DNA of 64,000 nucleotides from Thiomicrorhabdus heinhorstiae (GTDB taxonomy: Bacteria > Pseudomonadota > Gammaproteobacteria > Thiomicrospirales > Thiomicrospiraceae). The stretch lies in NCBI RefSeq assembly GCF_013391765.2, contig NZ_JACBGI020000009.1:1-64000 (forward strand), in the 5' to 3' direction. A program made the position numbers and the translations under genes. Shown piece by piece: positions 10,264-20,136 of this stretch; position 1 is the first letter of the stretch; every line of letters starts with the position of its first letter. The notes beneath the pieces are model-generated. The model searched no databases and had not been told where the DNA came from. It was given only the letters and a program-made list of their open reading frames with translations.

Positions 10264-12150
10264 TTACTCCACTGTAACCGACTTAGCTAAATTCCTTGGC
10301 TGATCAACGTCCGTTCCCTTTATCAAAGCGACATGATAGGCAAGCAGTTGCAAGGGAATATTGAAGGTAATCGGGGCGGTAATTCGGCCAACATTCGTCG
10401 TGGCCTTAACCACCTTCATACCACCTTCCGAGTCGGTATTGGCATTTTCATCCTCGAAGACGATCATTTGGCCGCCACGAGCACGGACTTCCTGCAAATT
10501 CGACTTTAATTTTTCTAAAAGATCGTCATGTGGCGCTATCGCAATGACCGGCATATATTCATCAATCAGCGCCAGCGGGCCGTGCTTCAATTCACCGGCT
10601 GGATAGGCTTCGGCGTGAATGTAACTAATCTCTTTCAGCTTAAGCGCCGCTTCCATGGCAATCGGATACATGGTTCCGCGCCCTAAAAACAGCGCACTGC
10701 TTTTATCGGCAAAACGCTTGGCAATCTCTTTAATTTCATCTTCGTGATTTAATGCATTGCGAATCAAACCTGGTAGCTTTTGCAATCCCTGAACAATAAT
10801 TCGCTCGCGTTTCTGGGTTAGACGCCCCTGCACCTTCCCCAGAGTCGTCAACAGCAAGGACAAGGCAACTAATTGCGTGGTAAAGGCTTTGGTTGAGGCC
10901 ACCCCCACTTCCGGCCCGGCATGTGTCAAGAAAACCAAATCGGACTCTCTTGTCAGGCTAGACTCAGGAACATTACAAATGCTTAAGGTCGGACAATTCA
11001 GGTTTTTCACATCGCGCTTTTGCTTAATCTGCTGCAATGCAGCCAAAGTATCCGCCGTTTCGCCCGACTGACTGATCGTTACAAACAATGTGTCGCTCAA
11101 CAAGACGGGGTTTCGATAGCGATACTCGCTGGCAACCTCAATAAAGCACGGCAAGCCGATAATATCTTCAAACCAGTATTTCGCCACCATTCCGGCGTGA
11201 TAACTGGTTCCGCAGGCGATGATTTGAATTTGCGAAATAGACGCAAACAACGTCTCAGCCTGGTGTCCGAAAGCACTGGTCAACACGCTTTCCTGAGTAA
11301 TGCGGCCTTCCAAAGTATCGATCACCGATTGCGGCTGCTCGAAGATCTCTTTATGCATGTAATGACGGTGTTCGCCAAGCTCGACAGCGGTCGATGACAA
11401 ATTCGAACGTTTGATCTCACGCTCAACTTTTTTACCTTCAACGTCGACAATTTCTAGCTCATCACGCTTAATGCGGGCAACATCTCCCTCCTCCAGGAAG
11501 ATAAAATTCTGCGTGACAGGCAGCAAAGCAGACACGTCCGAGGCGATGAAATACTCACCCAGACCGACACCGATAACCAGCGGACTGCCTTTACGGGCGG
11601 CGATCAAAGTATCAGGATTATCGATCGCCATGACACCCAAAGCATAAGCGCCTTTAAACTCTCGCAAAGCATTTTGCACAGCTTGAAATAGAACCTGATC
11701 TTTGGAAAGATTCGGTTCTTTCAAGGCTTCTTGCAAGTATTTATGAATACTGTGGGCAACAACCTCGGTATCAGTCTGTGAAGTAAAGCGATAACCCAAA
11801 GCTAACTGTTCGCTTTTCAGCTCCTGATAATTTTCGATAATACCGTTATGCACCACAGCAACTTCATTATTGCAGATGTGCGGGTGAGCGTTATTTTCGG
11901 CAGGAATTCCATGTGTCGCCCAACGGGTATGTGCGATACCAATATACCCCGCCAAACTGGAATCGGAAGCTTTAATCTTATCTTTCAGATCCTGAATCTT
12001 TCCGAGCGAGCGGATACGCTGCAGCTTGAGATCATCATCAATTACCGCAACACCTGAGGAATCATACCCCCGATATTCAAGGCGCTTCAAACCTTCCAAT
12101 AAAATCGGGGTAACGTTTCGTTCCGCAATACCGCCAACAATTCCGCACAT
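10264..12150 (-). CDS. glmS: Glutamine-fructose-6-phosphate aminotransferase GlmS
   Basis: GlmS makes glucosamine-6-phosphate, the entry to peptidoglycan and LPS amino sugars. The ATG at 12150 gives MCGIVGGIAE, leaving the catalytic Cys at position 2 as in all Ntn glutamine amidotransferases; the in-frame codon 27 bases upstream would bury it and is rejected. The N-terminal amidotransferase domain (to about 240) is followed by two SIS sugar-isomerase domains (IACGTSYHAG, SQSGETADT, and FLGRGTMYPIA), ending LAKSVTVE. At 628 residues it is slightly longer than E. coli GlmS (609). It is followed by 113 bases before the ugd frame extension, and there is no glmU beside it. A promoter with an extended -10 lies just upstream. 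Confidence 0.97.
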   Translation of the reverse strand: MCGIVGGIAERNVTPILLEGLKRLEYRGYDSSGVAVIDDDLKLQRIRSLGKIQDLKDKIKASDSSLAGYIGIAHTRWATHGIPAENNAHPHICNNEVAVVHNGIIENYQELKSEQLALGYRFTSQTDTEVVAHSIHKYLQEALKEPNLSKDQVLFQAVQNALREFKGAYALGVMAIDNPDTLIAARKGSPLVIGVGLGEYFIASDVSALLPVTQNFIFLEEGDVARIKRDELEIVDVEGKKVEREIKRSNLSSTAVELGEHRHYMHKEIFEQPQSVIDTLEGRITQESVLTSAFGHQAETLFASISQIQIIACGTSYHAGMVAKYWFEDIIGLPCFIEVASEYRYRNPVLLSDTLFVTISQSGETADTLAALQQIKQKRDVKNLNCPTLSICNVPESSLTRESDLVFLTHAGPEVGVASTKAFTTQLVALSLLLTTLGKVQGRLTQKRERIIVQGLQKLPGLIRNALNHEDEIKEIAKRFADKSSALFLGRGTMYPIAMEAALKLKEISYIHAEAYPAGELKHGPLALIDEYMPVIAIAPHDDLLEKLKSNLQEVRARGGQMIVFEDENANTDSEGGMKVVKATTNVGRITAPITFNIPLQLLAYHVALIKGTDVDQPRNLAKSVTVE

Positions 12151-12189
12151 AACTAATCGACACCTAAAAATAAGCAAAAATTATTGTCG

Positions 12190-12198
12190 ATTATAGCA
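12190..12198 (-). promoter_or_regulatory. Extended -10 promoter element for glmS
   Basis: On the minus strand the sequence reads TGCTATAAT, a perfect TGn extended -10 followed by the consensus TATAAT. No good -35 is visible at 17 bases, as is usual for extended -10 promoters. Transcription would start near 12183, giving a leader of about 33 bases before the glmS ATG, with AGGTG as ribosome site. Confidence 0.6.
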
Positions 12199-12345
12199 GA
12201 AATCCCCGTTTCCACCGGTTTGTACGAAGCGGATTTTACCTCTTGGAAAACAGCAAAAACTTTTTCGATAAAAAACAATTCGTTACGCTTCAGGCCTTCA
12301 ACACAAAACGATTTCTACCGAAAAAAACTGCTTAAAACCTGGGCA

Positions 12346-14844
12346 TTATTCCTCTAAAGAAACGCTGACCGGTGTTAATTTCCAAATATCCTTGTTATAT
12401 TCTTGCATGGTGCGATCGGTCGAGAAAATCCCACTGCAGGCTGTATTCAGAATACTCATTTTGATCCATTCGGACTGATTCAAATAGGCCGAAGCGGCAA
12501 TTTGCTGCTCCGTTATGTAAGCATGAAAATCGGCCAGCGTCATCCACGGATCGTTAGGGCTGCGCATCGAGTGAATAATGTCGTCAAACAACCCCGGCTC
12601 GAATTGATTGAAGTGACCACTCTCCAGCAGTCCCATCACCGCCTGCAATTCATAGCACTGATCAATATAACCCTGTGGATTATAATGCGGACGCAGCGCT
12701 TCCACTTCCGGGGTATGCAAACCAAACAAAAAGAAGTTTTCCGGGCCGACTGCTTCACGAATTTCGACATTGGCACCATCCAAAGTACCGATGGTCAGAG
12801 CCCCGTTCATCATAAACTTCATATTCCCGGTTCCGGACGCTTCCTTACCGGCAGTCGAAATCTGTTCGGACAGATCGGTCCCCGGACAGATCACTTCCAT
12901 AGCCGAAACCCGGTAATTGGGGAAGAACACGACTTTCAATTTATCGCCGACATCCGGGTCCGAATTCACCACTTCGGCAACATTATTGATCAGCTTGATA
13001 ATTTGCTTTGCCATTGCGTAACCGGGTGCCGCTTTCCCACCGAAAATAACACTTCGATTGGTCCAGTTCTCCATATCCCCGCGTTTGATTCGCGAATAAA
13101 GATGAATCACATGCAAAACATTTAACAATTGGCGCTTATACTCATGAATGCGTTTGACCTGAACATCAAACATCGAATCGACATTCAGTTCAACACCTGT
13201 CTGTTTTTTAATCAAACCGGCCAAACGCTTTTTGTTATTACGCTTAACGATTGCCCACTTATTCTGGAATCCGGCATCGGTCGCATAAGGTTTCAAGTTA
13301 CTTAATTGACTGAGATCGGTAATCCATTCTTCACCGATGGTGTCATTAAGCAATTCTCGAAGCTCTGGGTTACACATCGCCAACCAGCGACGCTGGGTAA
13401 CGCCATTGGTTTTGTTATTGAATTTTTCCGGCCAGATTTCATAAAAATCATGAAACAGTCCCTCTTTAAGAAGATTGGAGTGCAGCTCAGCCACTCCATT
13501 CACAGAATGACTACCGACAATCGCCAGATAGGCCATGCTCACGTTATTATGCTCGTCGATAATCGACATGCGTCTTTGGCGCTGCAGATCGGCCGGCCAC
13601 TTCATCGCAACCTGCATTAAAAAGCGACGGTTGATTTCGTAAATAATTTCCAACGGTCTCGGCAACAGACGTTCAAATAGGCTGACAGGCCATTTTTCCA
13701 AGGCCTCCGGTAACAGAGTATGATTGGTATACGCCATGGTTTGCGTGGTGATTTTCCAAGCCTCATCCCATTTAATCCCCTCTTTGTCGACCAAAAGGCG
13801 CATCAGTTCGGCAACGGCCAGACTCGGGTGGGTATCATTCAATTGAAAGGCGTTGTATTCGGCAAACCTGCTAAAGCCGTCATTATGCTTTTTCCACTGT
13901 GCAATCACATCCTGCAAGCTCGCGGAAACCAAAAAGTATTGCTGCTTCAGACGCAACTCTTTACCGTTTTCGCTACTATCGTTCGGGTAAAGCACCATAG
14001 TGATATTTTCAGCTTCGGATTTTTTAGCGATCGCTTCATGATAAGAACCGGCATTGAATTCCGTCAGGTTAAAACCTTCTTGAGCCGAGGCCGACCACAA
14101 ACGCAGAGTATTCACGGTCTGGTTCTTATAGCCAGGAATCGGCACATCGAATGGAATCGCCTGAATCTCCTCGGCATTTTCCCAATGCACGGTCAATTGT
14201 CCGCTATGCGGATCCGTATATTGACGGGATGCCCCGCCGAACTTGACAACACGCGTATATTCGCTGCGCATGACTTCCCACGGATATTGCCCCGTTCCCA
14301 GCCAATGATCCGGCTCTTCCACCTGAAAACCGTTCTGGATGCGCTGACGGAACATACCATATTCGTAACGCAGACCATATCCCATCACCGGTAGCTGCAA
14401 AGTCGCACAACTATCCATAAAACAGGCTGCCAGCCTTCCCAAGCCGCCGTTACCAAGTCCGGCATCCCGCTCGCTATCCTCAATCTCTTCCAGACTCAAG
14501 GTAAGGTCGTGCATCGCCTCGGCGGCTTCGTGTTCAATTCCCAAGTTAAGCAGGTTATTGCTTAAGGAGCGACCTATCAAAAACTCCATCGACAGGTAAT
14601 AGGCTTTTTTAAGATTCTGATTATTGTAGGCGTGCCAGGTTTCTTTCCAGTAGGTCATCAGGCGGTCACGCGTGGTATAGGAAAGGGCTTTAAACAAATA
14701 ATAATCTTCCGAGCCGGGATTTCTCCCCATAAAATGACATAAGTATCGAAGAAAGTCCGTCTCAATCGACTCTCGATCTAAACCGGTGTGCTGCAACATA
14801 TCGGCAATACACTCCAGACGAACTGCTTCATTTACACTAGCCAT
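12346..14844 (-). CDS. glgP: Glycogen/starch phosphorylase GlgP
   Basis: GlgP removes glucose-1-phosphate from glycogen ends using phosphate and PLP. The 832-residue protein has the GT35 features: GGLGRLAACFMDS near residue 130, the maltodextrin phosphorylase-type middle domain, and the PLP-lysine motif GTGNMKFMMNGAL with the lysine near 676. The ATG at 14844, eight bases after a GGAG site and 2 bases after the glgA stop, is preferred over the TTG at 14850. It is the last gene of the glycogen block, so synthesis and breakdown enzymes are co-transcribed. Confidence 0.96.
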   Translation of the reverse strand: MASVNEAVRLECIADMLQHTGLDRESIETDFLRYLCHFMGRNPGSEDYYLFKALSYTTRDRLMTYWKETWHAYNNQNLKKAYYLSMEFLIGRSLSNNLLNLGIEHEAAEAMHDLTLSLEEIEDSERDAGLGNGGLGRLAACFMDSCATLQLPVMGYGLRYEYGMFRQRIQNGFQVEEPDHWLGTGQYPWEVMRSEYTRVVKFGGASRQYTDPHSGQLTVHWENAEEIQAIPFDVPIPGYKNQTVNTLRLWSASAQEGFNLTEFNAGSYHEAIAKKSEAENITMVLYPNDSSENGKELRLKQQYFLVSASLQDVIAQWKKHNDGFSRFAEYNAFQLNDTHPSLAVAELMRLLVDKEGIKWDEAWKITTQTMAYTNHTLLPEALEKWPVSLFERLLPRPLEIIYEINRRFLMQVAMKWPADLQRQRRMSIIDEHNNVSMAYLAIVGSHSVNGVAELHSNLLKEGLFHDFYEIWPEKFNNKTNGVTQRRWLAMCNPELRELLNDTIGEEWITDLSQLSNLKPYATDAGFQNKWAIVKRNNKKRLAGLIKKQTGVELNVDSMFDVQVKRIHEYKRQLLNVLHVIHLYSRIKRGDMENWTNRSVIFGGKAAPGYAMAKQIIKLINNVAEVVNSDPDVGDKLKVVFFPNYRVSAMEVICPGTDLSEQISTAGKEASGTGNMKFMMNGALTIGTLDGANVEIREAVGPENFFLFGLHTPEVEALRPHYNPQGYIDQCYELQAVMGLLESGHFNQFEPGLFDDIIHSMRSPNDPWMTLADFHAYITEQQIAASAYLNQSEWIKMSILNTACSGIFSTDRTMQEYNKDIWKLTPVSVSLEE

Positions 14845-14846
14845 CT

Positions 14847-16364
14847 TCAAGTCTCCTGCATATACAGTTTCAAATAGTGCTTAACACTGGCCTTCCACCC
14901 GAAATCCTGTTCCATTGCCGTTTTTTGCAAAGCTTGCCAAGTACGTTTTTTGGAAAAAAGAAAAATCGAGTGCAGCATAGTCGATTTTAAAGCATGGTAA
15001 CTCGGATCGTAAAATACGAACCCTGTCGCCGTTCCGGCTTTCAAATGCTCTTGAGTCGCATTAACGACGGTATCCGCCAACCCTCCGGTATGGTGAACAA
15101 TCGGCGGCGTTCCGTAAGCCAGACTGTACATCTGATTCAAACCGCACGGTTCGAAACGCGACGGCATCAAAAACATATCCGCTCCTGCCTCGACATGGTG
15201 AGCCAGAGTTTCCGAATAGCTGATAAACGCCCAAACTCGCTTCGGATAATCCCGCGCAAAATTCAACAATGCCTGTTCAAAATATTTATGCCCGGTTCCG
15301 ACAAACACAAAATTGGCATTCGTCTGATCTAACAGATCCGGAAGAACCTGGAGAACAAGATCAATCCCCTTCTGCTCGACTAAACGGCCGACCAAACCAA
15401 TTAAAGGCGCTTCAAGCCAAGAATCCATCGACTCGACAATTTGCTCTTCGGTCATTTGCGCTGCGCTGGCCAATTCGGACAATAAAAACGCTTTATTGCG
15501 CTTCTTACCGGCCACTCGACCTTTTTTGAGGGAGTAATTTTCGTGCAAGAACTGATCGGTCTGCGGATTCCAGGTTTCGGTATCGATGCCATTGAGAATC
15601 CCGACCAAACGCCCCTCTTCGGCACGTTTCAGCAAAATACCTTCGAAACCGTAACCAAACTCCTGATAACAAATCTCTTTGGCATAGGTCGGACTTACCG
15701 TCGTTACCCAATCCGCATAGGCAATCCCTGCCTTGAGCATGGAGAAATTCCCCCAAAACTCGACCCCTTCCGAGTGCCACAAAGATTGCGGAACATACAG
15801 GCCGTCAAACAGCGATTTCGGAAAGCTCCCCACATAAGCCATATTATGAATGGTAAAGATACACTTCGGAGCTGCAGCCTCCTGCTTGAGCAAAGCCGGC
15901 ACCAATCCGGTTTGCCAATCATTAGCGTGAACAACATCCGCCTTCCATTTCAGGCCACCGCGATCCATCGCCAACTCGGCCACCACTTTCGAGAACACAC
16001 CGAAACGCTCGCCGTTATCCCACCAATCACCGCCATCTTCCGCCAAATACGGGTTACCCGGGCGGTCGAACAACTCAGGAATATCAACTAACCAAACCGG
16101 GAAATCCAATCCTTTTTCCGTTGAGGCTTTTAACTGCAAAATATTGGCTGTAAAAGTTTTGCCACAAGCACCGGTTGGAATTTCTGCAATCTTTTTATAA
16201 CTTCCCTCCGGCAGTTTTTCCATTACCGCTCTGTAAGCAGGAATAATCAATCGCACTGAGTGCTTCATAGAAGCCAAAGTATTCGGTAAACTCGCGGAAA
16301 CATCGGCCAACCCTCCGGTTTTAATCAGCGGGTGGGCTTCCGAAGCAGCAAATAAAATATTCAT
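14847..16364 (-). CDS. glgA: Glycogen synthase GlgA (ADP-glucose-dependent)
   Basis: GlgA extends alpha-1,4-glucan chains from ADP-glucose. The 505-residue GT5 protein carries the nucleotide-sugar loop KTGGLADV at about residues 16-23, HANDWQTGLVPALL near 150, and the C-terminal MFLMPSRFEPCGLNQMYSLA with the conserved glutamate near 400. It is somewhat longer than E. coli GlgA (477). The ATG at 16364 has little upstream ribosome site. It is 67 bases after glgB and directly before glgP. Confidence 0.96.
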   Translation of the reverse strand: MNILFAASEAHPLIKTGGLADVSASLPNTLASMKHSVRLIIPAYRAVMEKLPEGSYKKIAEIPTGACGKTFTANILQLKASTEKGLDFPVWLVDIPELFDRPGNPYLAEDGGDWWDNGERFGVFSKVVAELAMDRGGLKWKADVVHANDWQTGLVPALLKQEAAAPKCIFTIHNMAYVGSFPKSLFDGLYVPQSLWHSEGVEFWGNFSMLKAGIAYADWVTTVSPTYAKEICYQEFGYGFEGILLKRAEEGRLVGILNGIDTETWNPQTDQFLHENYSLKKGRVAGKKRNKAFLLSELASAAQMTEEQIVESMDSWLEAPLIGLVGRLVEQKGIDLVLQVLPDLLDQTNANFVFVGTGHKYFEQALLNFARDYPKRVWAFISYSETLAHHVEAGADMFLMPSRFEPCGLNQMYSLAYGTPPIVHHTGGLADTVVNATQEHLKAGTATGFVFYDPSYHALKSTMLHSIFLFSKKRTWQALQKTAMEQDFGWKASVKHYLKLYMQET

Positions 16365-16431
16365 ATCAAATCCAAAGTGTGAAATGCTTTAACAGGTTCT
16401 TTATATTCAGACAAGAACCTGCCTCCAATTA

Positions 16432-18654
16432 TTAAATTTTTAATACCAACAACCCCAAAGGTGGAAGCGTCAGCTCTACCGAGCAAGGCTGATTCATCCA
16501 TGGCACAGGCTCACTTTGAATATAACCGCCGTTGCCGATATTGCTCCCAAAGAACATCGCAGCATCCGAGTTTACAATCTCTTTATAAACGCCTTCCTGC
16601 GGTAAACCGATTCGATAATACTCCCTCGGCACCGGTGTAAAGTTGAATAAGCAGATCAAAGTTTCCTCTTCCGATTTACGCATAAAACTCAATACCGATT
16701 GACTGTAATCATGACAATCGATCCATTCAAACCCTTCCGAATCAAAATCATGTTTATACAGCGCAGGCGACTGACGATAGAGGTAATTCATTGCCTGAGA
16801 GAACCGTTGAATCCCCTGATGCAATGGGTATTCACACAAATGCCAGTCAAGGCTGCGCGCTTCGCTCCACTCACCCCATTGCGCAAACTCCCCTCCCATA
16901 AAGAGCAGTTTTTTACCTGGATGTAAAATCTGATAACCGAGTAACAAGCGCAAATTCGCCGCTTTCTGCCAATCATCACCCGGCATCTTGCCAATCAAAG
17001 ATCCTTTCATATGCACCACTTCGTCATGTGAAAGCGGCAGCACGAAATTTTCGGTGTATGCATACATTTGACTGAACGTCAGGTCATTATGATGATAAGA
17101 ACGGAAAATCGGCGGCTTTTCCAAGTAATCCAAAGTGTCGTGCATCCAGCCCATATTCCACTTCATCGAGAAACCCAACCCCCCCATCCAGGTTGGACGG
17201 GATACCATCGGCCAAGAAGTCGACTCTTCCGCCATCACCACGGCCCCCGGGCACTGAATATGAACCTGTTCGTTCAACGCGCGTAAGAAAGTAATCGCAT
17301 CCAGATTTTCACGACCGCCGAATTCATTCGGCAACCATTGCCCTTCTTCACGCGAATAATCCAGATACAACATCGAGGCAACCGCATCAACACGCAATCC
17401 GTCGATATGCAGCTCTTTAACCCAATACAGTGCATTCGCAATCAAGAAGTTACGGACCTCATTGCGTCCGAAATTGAAAATATAAGTCCCCCAATCCTGA
17501 TGTTCGCCACGGCGCGAATCTTCATGCTCATACAAAGCACTACCGTCAAAACGTCCAAGAGCAAATTCATCCTTTGGAAAATGCGCCGGTACCCAATCTA
17601 GGAAAACACCAATGTCATTCTGGTGGCAAAGATCAACCAGATAACGGAAATCATCCGGCGAGCCGAAGCGGCTGGTCGGCGCAAAATACCCTGTTGCCTG
17701 ATAACCCCAAGACTGATCCAAAGGGTGCTCGGTAATCGGTAACAGTTCGATATGGGTATAGCCCATCCATTTAAGGTACTCCACTAAACGGTGTGCAGCT
17801 TCACGATAACTCAAAAACTCGCCGTTCTCATCTCGTTGCCAGGAACCAAGATGCACTTCGTAGATATTGATCGGTTCACCTTGCCAGTCGAATTTTTCTC
17901 TGCGTTGCAGCCAGCCACTATCCTGCCATTCATATGCGGACTCGTACACTAAACAACCGGTACTCGGGCGCTTTTCCATAGCAAAAGCATAAGGATCGAT
18001 TTTCACGAAGCAGTGGCCGGTATCACGGTTGCGGATCTCGAATTTATAAAGGTCACCATGCTGCATCCCCGGGATAAACAACTCCCAGATCCCGCTACCG
18101 CCTAACACGCGCATCGGGTGGCGCAGACCATTCCAACCGTTGAAATCACCGATTACCGAAACCCGTTCCGCCGACGGTGCCCAGACTCGAAAGACAACGC
18201 CCGAAATACCATCGATTTCACACGGATGCGCTCCGAGTTTTTCATAAATATTCCAATGCTGACCTTCGGCAAACAGATGACTGTCCAGCTCACCCATTTG
18301 CGGAGAAAAACTATATGGGGATACTCGAGAGTAAATTTGTCCGCTCTCTTCATGCCATTCAAGAAGAGGATGGGACGGCAGATATTCCAGCTGGGATTCA
18401 TCCAGCTCAACTTGAAATAAGCCAGTTTCGAAATAGGAGTCAAAAACTAAACGCTCGCCATTATCCAACAGCAATTCACAGCCTTTCGCGGTCGGCTTCC
18501 AAGCACGAAACACCCAGCGCCCCTCTTCTAAAAGGTGACAACCCAAAAATTCGAAAGGATCGTAATGCCTTCCATTTTGTAATTTCTCTAAATGACTGTT
18601 GAAAATTGCCTTCAATGTGGCTTCAGAGGTTTGAGGTGAGGTTTCTTTAGACAT
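16432..18654 (-). CDS. glgB: 1,4-alpha-glucan branching enzyme GlgB
   Basis: GlgB introduces alpha-1,6 branches into glycogen. At 740 residues it is full length (E. coli 728). It shows the N-terminal beta-sandwich modules (N1 about 20-110, CBM48 about 130-230 with GDFNGWNG), then the GH13 barrel with [17 protein letters not shown] containing the nucleophile Asp, AEEST containing the acid/base Glu, and [13 protein letters not shown] with the transition-state Asp. A GAAGAAAAATT sequence precedes the ATG. It lies 31 bases after malQ in the glycogen transcription unit. Confidence 0.97.
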   Translation of the reverse strand: MSKETSPQTSEATLKAIFNSHLEKLQNGRHYDPFEFLGCHLLEEGRWVFRAWKPTAKGCELLLDNGERLVFDSYFETGLFQVELDESQLEYLPSHPLLEWHEESGQIYSRVSPYSFSPQMGELDSHLFAEGQHWNIYEKLGAHPCEIDGISGVVFRVWAPSAERVSVIGDFNGWNGLRHPMRVLGGSGIWELFIPGMQHGDLYKFEIRNRDTGHCFVKIDPYAFAMEKRPSTGCLVYESAYEWQDSGWLQRREKFDWQGEPINIYEVHLGSWQRDENGEFLSYREAAHRLVEYLKWMGYTHIELLPITEHPLDQSWGYQATGYFAPTSRFGSPDDFRYLVDLCHQNDIGVFLDWVPAHFPKDEFALGRFDGSALYEHEDSRRGEHQDWGTYIFNFGRNEVRNFLIANALYWVKELHIDGLRVDAVASMLYLDYSREEGQWLPNEFGGRENLDAITFLRALNEQVHIQCPGAVVMAEESTSWPMVSRPTWMGGLGFSMKWNMGWMHDTLDYLEKPPIFRSYHHNDLTFSQMYAYTENFVLPLSHDEVVHMKGSLIGKMPGDDWQKAANLRLLLGYQILHPGKKLLFMGGEFAQWGEWSEARSLDWHLCEYPLHQGIQRFSQAMNYLYRQSPALYKHDFDSEGFEWIDCHDYSQSVLSFMRKSEEETLICLFNFTPVPREYYRIGLPQEGVYKEIVNSDAAMFFGSNIGNGGYIQSEPVPWMNQPCSVELTLPPLGLLVLKI

Positions 18655-18685
18655 AATTTTTCTTCTTATTCAACATTCAGAACAT

Positions 18686-20065
18686 CTACCGATGATTCAA
18701 TTCGACCAGAATATGAATACTTCCAGCCAACCCAGGGTCAACCTGCGACCAGTCGAACTGCCATCGCCAATTCTTTTCCGTGGTACCAGGTACATTCATG
18801 CGATGCTCTGAATCCAAAGCCAACCAATCCTGCATCGGCACAATCAGAGTGTCCGCAATCGAATCAAAACCGGCTGCGATCAACAACCAAGGCATTTCCA
18901 ACGGCAATTTAGCCGCCAATAAAGCCTCTTTACCAATACTGCTCAGTTGCTCATCAATCCAGAGCTGAGTACCGGAATCAAGCTCCTGATACCACCCCAA
19001 AGTAGTATCGTTATCATGCGTTCCAGTATAAACCACGGAGTTTTGCACTTGCTCGTTCAAAGCGTGCGGATTATCAGGCAAACCATTAAACCCAAACTGC
19101 AAAATCGACATACCCGGCAACTTGAAACGTTCTTTCAGAGCCACGACCTCCGGTGTAATCAGACCCAGATCTTCCGCAACAAGCGGCAAGTCGGGAAAAC
19201 ATTTCTGCAGCTCGGCCAACAGCTCGTCACCAGGGGTTTCCATCCAGCGGCCGTTAATGGCAGTTTCTTCATTAGCCGCAATCTCCCAGCACGCCTGAAA
19301 ACCTCGGAAATGATCAATGCGAATCAGATCAAACTGTTTCAATGCGGCCGAAACCCGGTGCCTCCACCATTCAAAGCGATCCTTTTTCATTACCTGCCAG
19401 TCATAATGAGGATTCCCCCAACGCTGTCCGGTTTCCGAAAAATAGTCAGGCGGCACCCCGGCAACCACTTGCGGATTCAAATTTTCGTCCAGTCTGAATA
19501 ATTGCGGATTCGCCCAAACATCTGCACTGTCGTAAGCAACAAAAATAGGCATATCACCAAACAGCTGAATCCCAAGCTTATTGGCATCGGCCTTTAACTT
19601 CATCCACAGAGTTTCCAGCGCAAACTGCTGCTTTTTTAAATGATCAATAAGATCTGCATGATGATCCGCAAATTCGGCTAAAGCCTTCGGCTTGCGCATT
19701 TTCAGCTCATTTGGCCAGTCCCTCCAGCTTTGATGCGACTGAACATGACGAATCGCCATAAACAACGCATAGTCCTCAAGCCAGTGAGGCGGCGCTTTCT
19801 TGTACGCCTTAAAGGCCTTAGCATCCACTGAAGTTTCCCAATCCTCAGGCAAAAGCGATGGGTTCACTGCAAAGGCTGAAACGGCATTGTAAGGAGAAAG
19901 ATCATCGTGAGGTTCCGTTAATGGCAACATCTGCCAGATTTTCAAACCGGCACTATGCATCCAATCTAAAAATTTCCAGGCTTGATGATTTAAAACACCG
20001 AGCTTACCCGAATCATTCGGTAAAGAGGTTGGATGCAAGAGCACACCGGCTTGTCTGGGATTCAC
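18686..20065 (-). CDS. malQ: 4-alpha-glucanotransferase MalQ
   Basis: MalQ (amylomaltase, GH77) rearranges maltodextrins by disproportionation. Motifs in order are AGVLLHPTSLP near the N-terminus, GDMPIFVAYDSADVWANP, GVPPDYFSETGQRWGNP (the 250s loop region), LIRIDHFRGF with the nucleophile Asp, LVAEDLG with the acid/base Glu, and YTGTHDNDT. At about 459 residues it is shorter than typical amylomaltases (about 500) and far shorter than E. coli MalQ, so it lacks the long N-terminal domain. GTG at 20065 or TTG at 20068 both suit the AGGAG site. It probably recycles short glucans released by GlgP or the GH57 enzyme. Confidence 0.94.
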   Translation of the reverse strand: MNPRQAGVLLHPTSLPNDSGKLGVLNHQAWKFLDWMHSAGLKIWQMLPLTEPHDDLSPYNAVSAFAVNPSLLPEDWETSVDAKAFKAYKKAPPHWLEDYALFMAIRHVQSHQSWRDWPNELKMRKPKALAEFADHHADLIDHLKKQQFALETLWMKLKADANKLGIQLFGDMPIFVAYDSADVWANPQLFRLDENLNPQVVAGVPPDYFSETGQRWGNPHYDWQVMKKDRFEWWRHRVSAALKQFDLIRIDHFRGFQACWEIAANEETAINGRWMETPGDELLAELQKCFPDLPLVAEDLGLITPEVVALKERFKLPGMSILQFGFNGLPDNPHALNEQVQNSVVYTGTHDNDTTLGWYQELDSGTQLWIDEQLSSIGKEALLAAKLPLEMPWLLIAAGFDSIADTLIVPMQDWLALDSEHRMNVPGTTEKNWRWQFDWSQVDPGLAGSIHILVELNHR

Positions 20066-20136
20066 CAAATACTTCTCCTATACATCAAAGGCCACACCTT
20101 GAAAGCAAACCGTTCAAGATCAAAATATCACATCTA

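Noticed and set aside
12403-14394. Long plus-strand frames opposite glgP (240 and 224 residues)
   Set aside because: Antisense shadows caused by the codon use of glgP; their translations show no domain.
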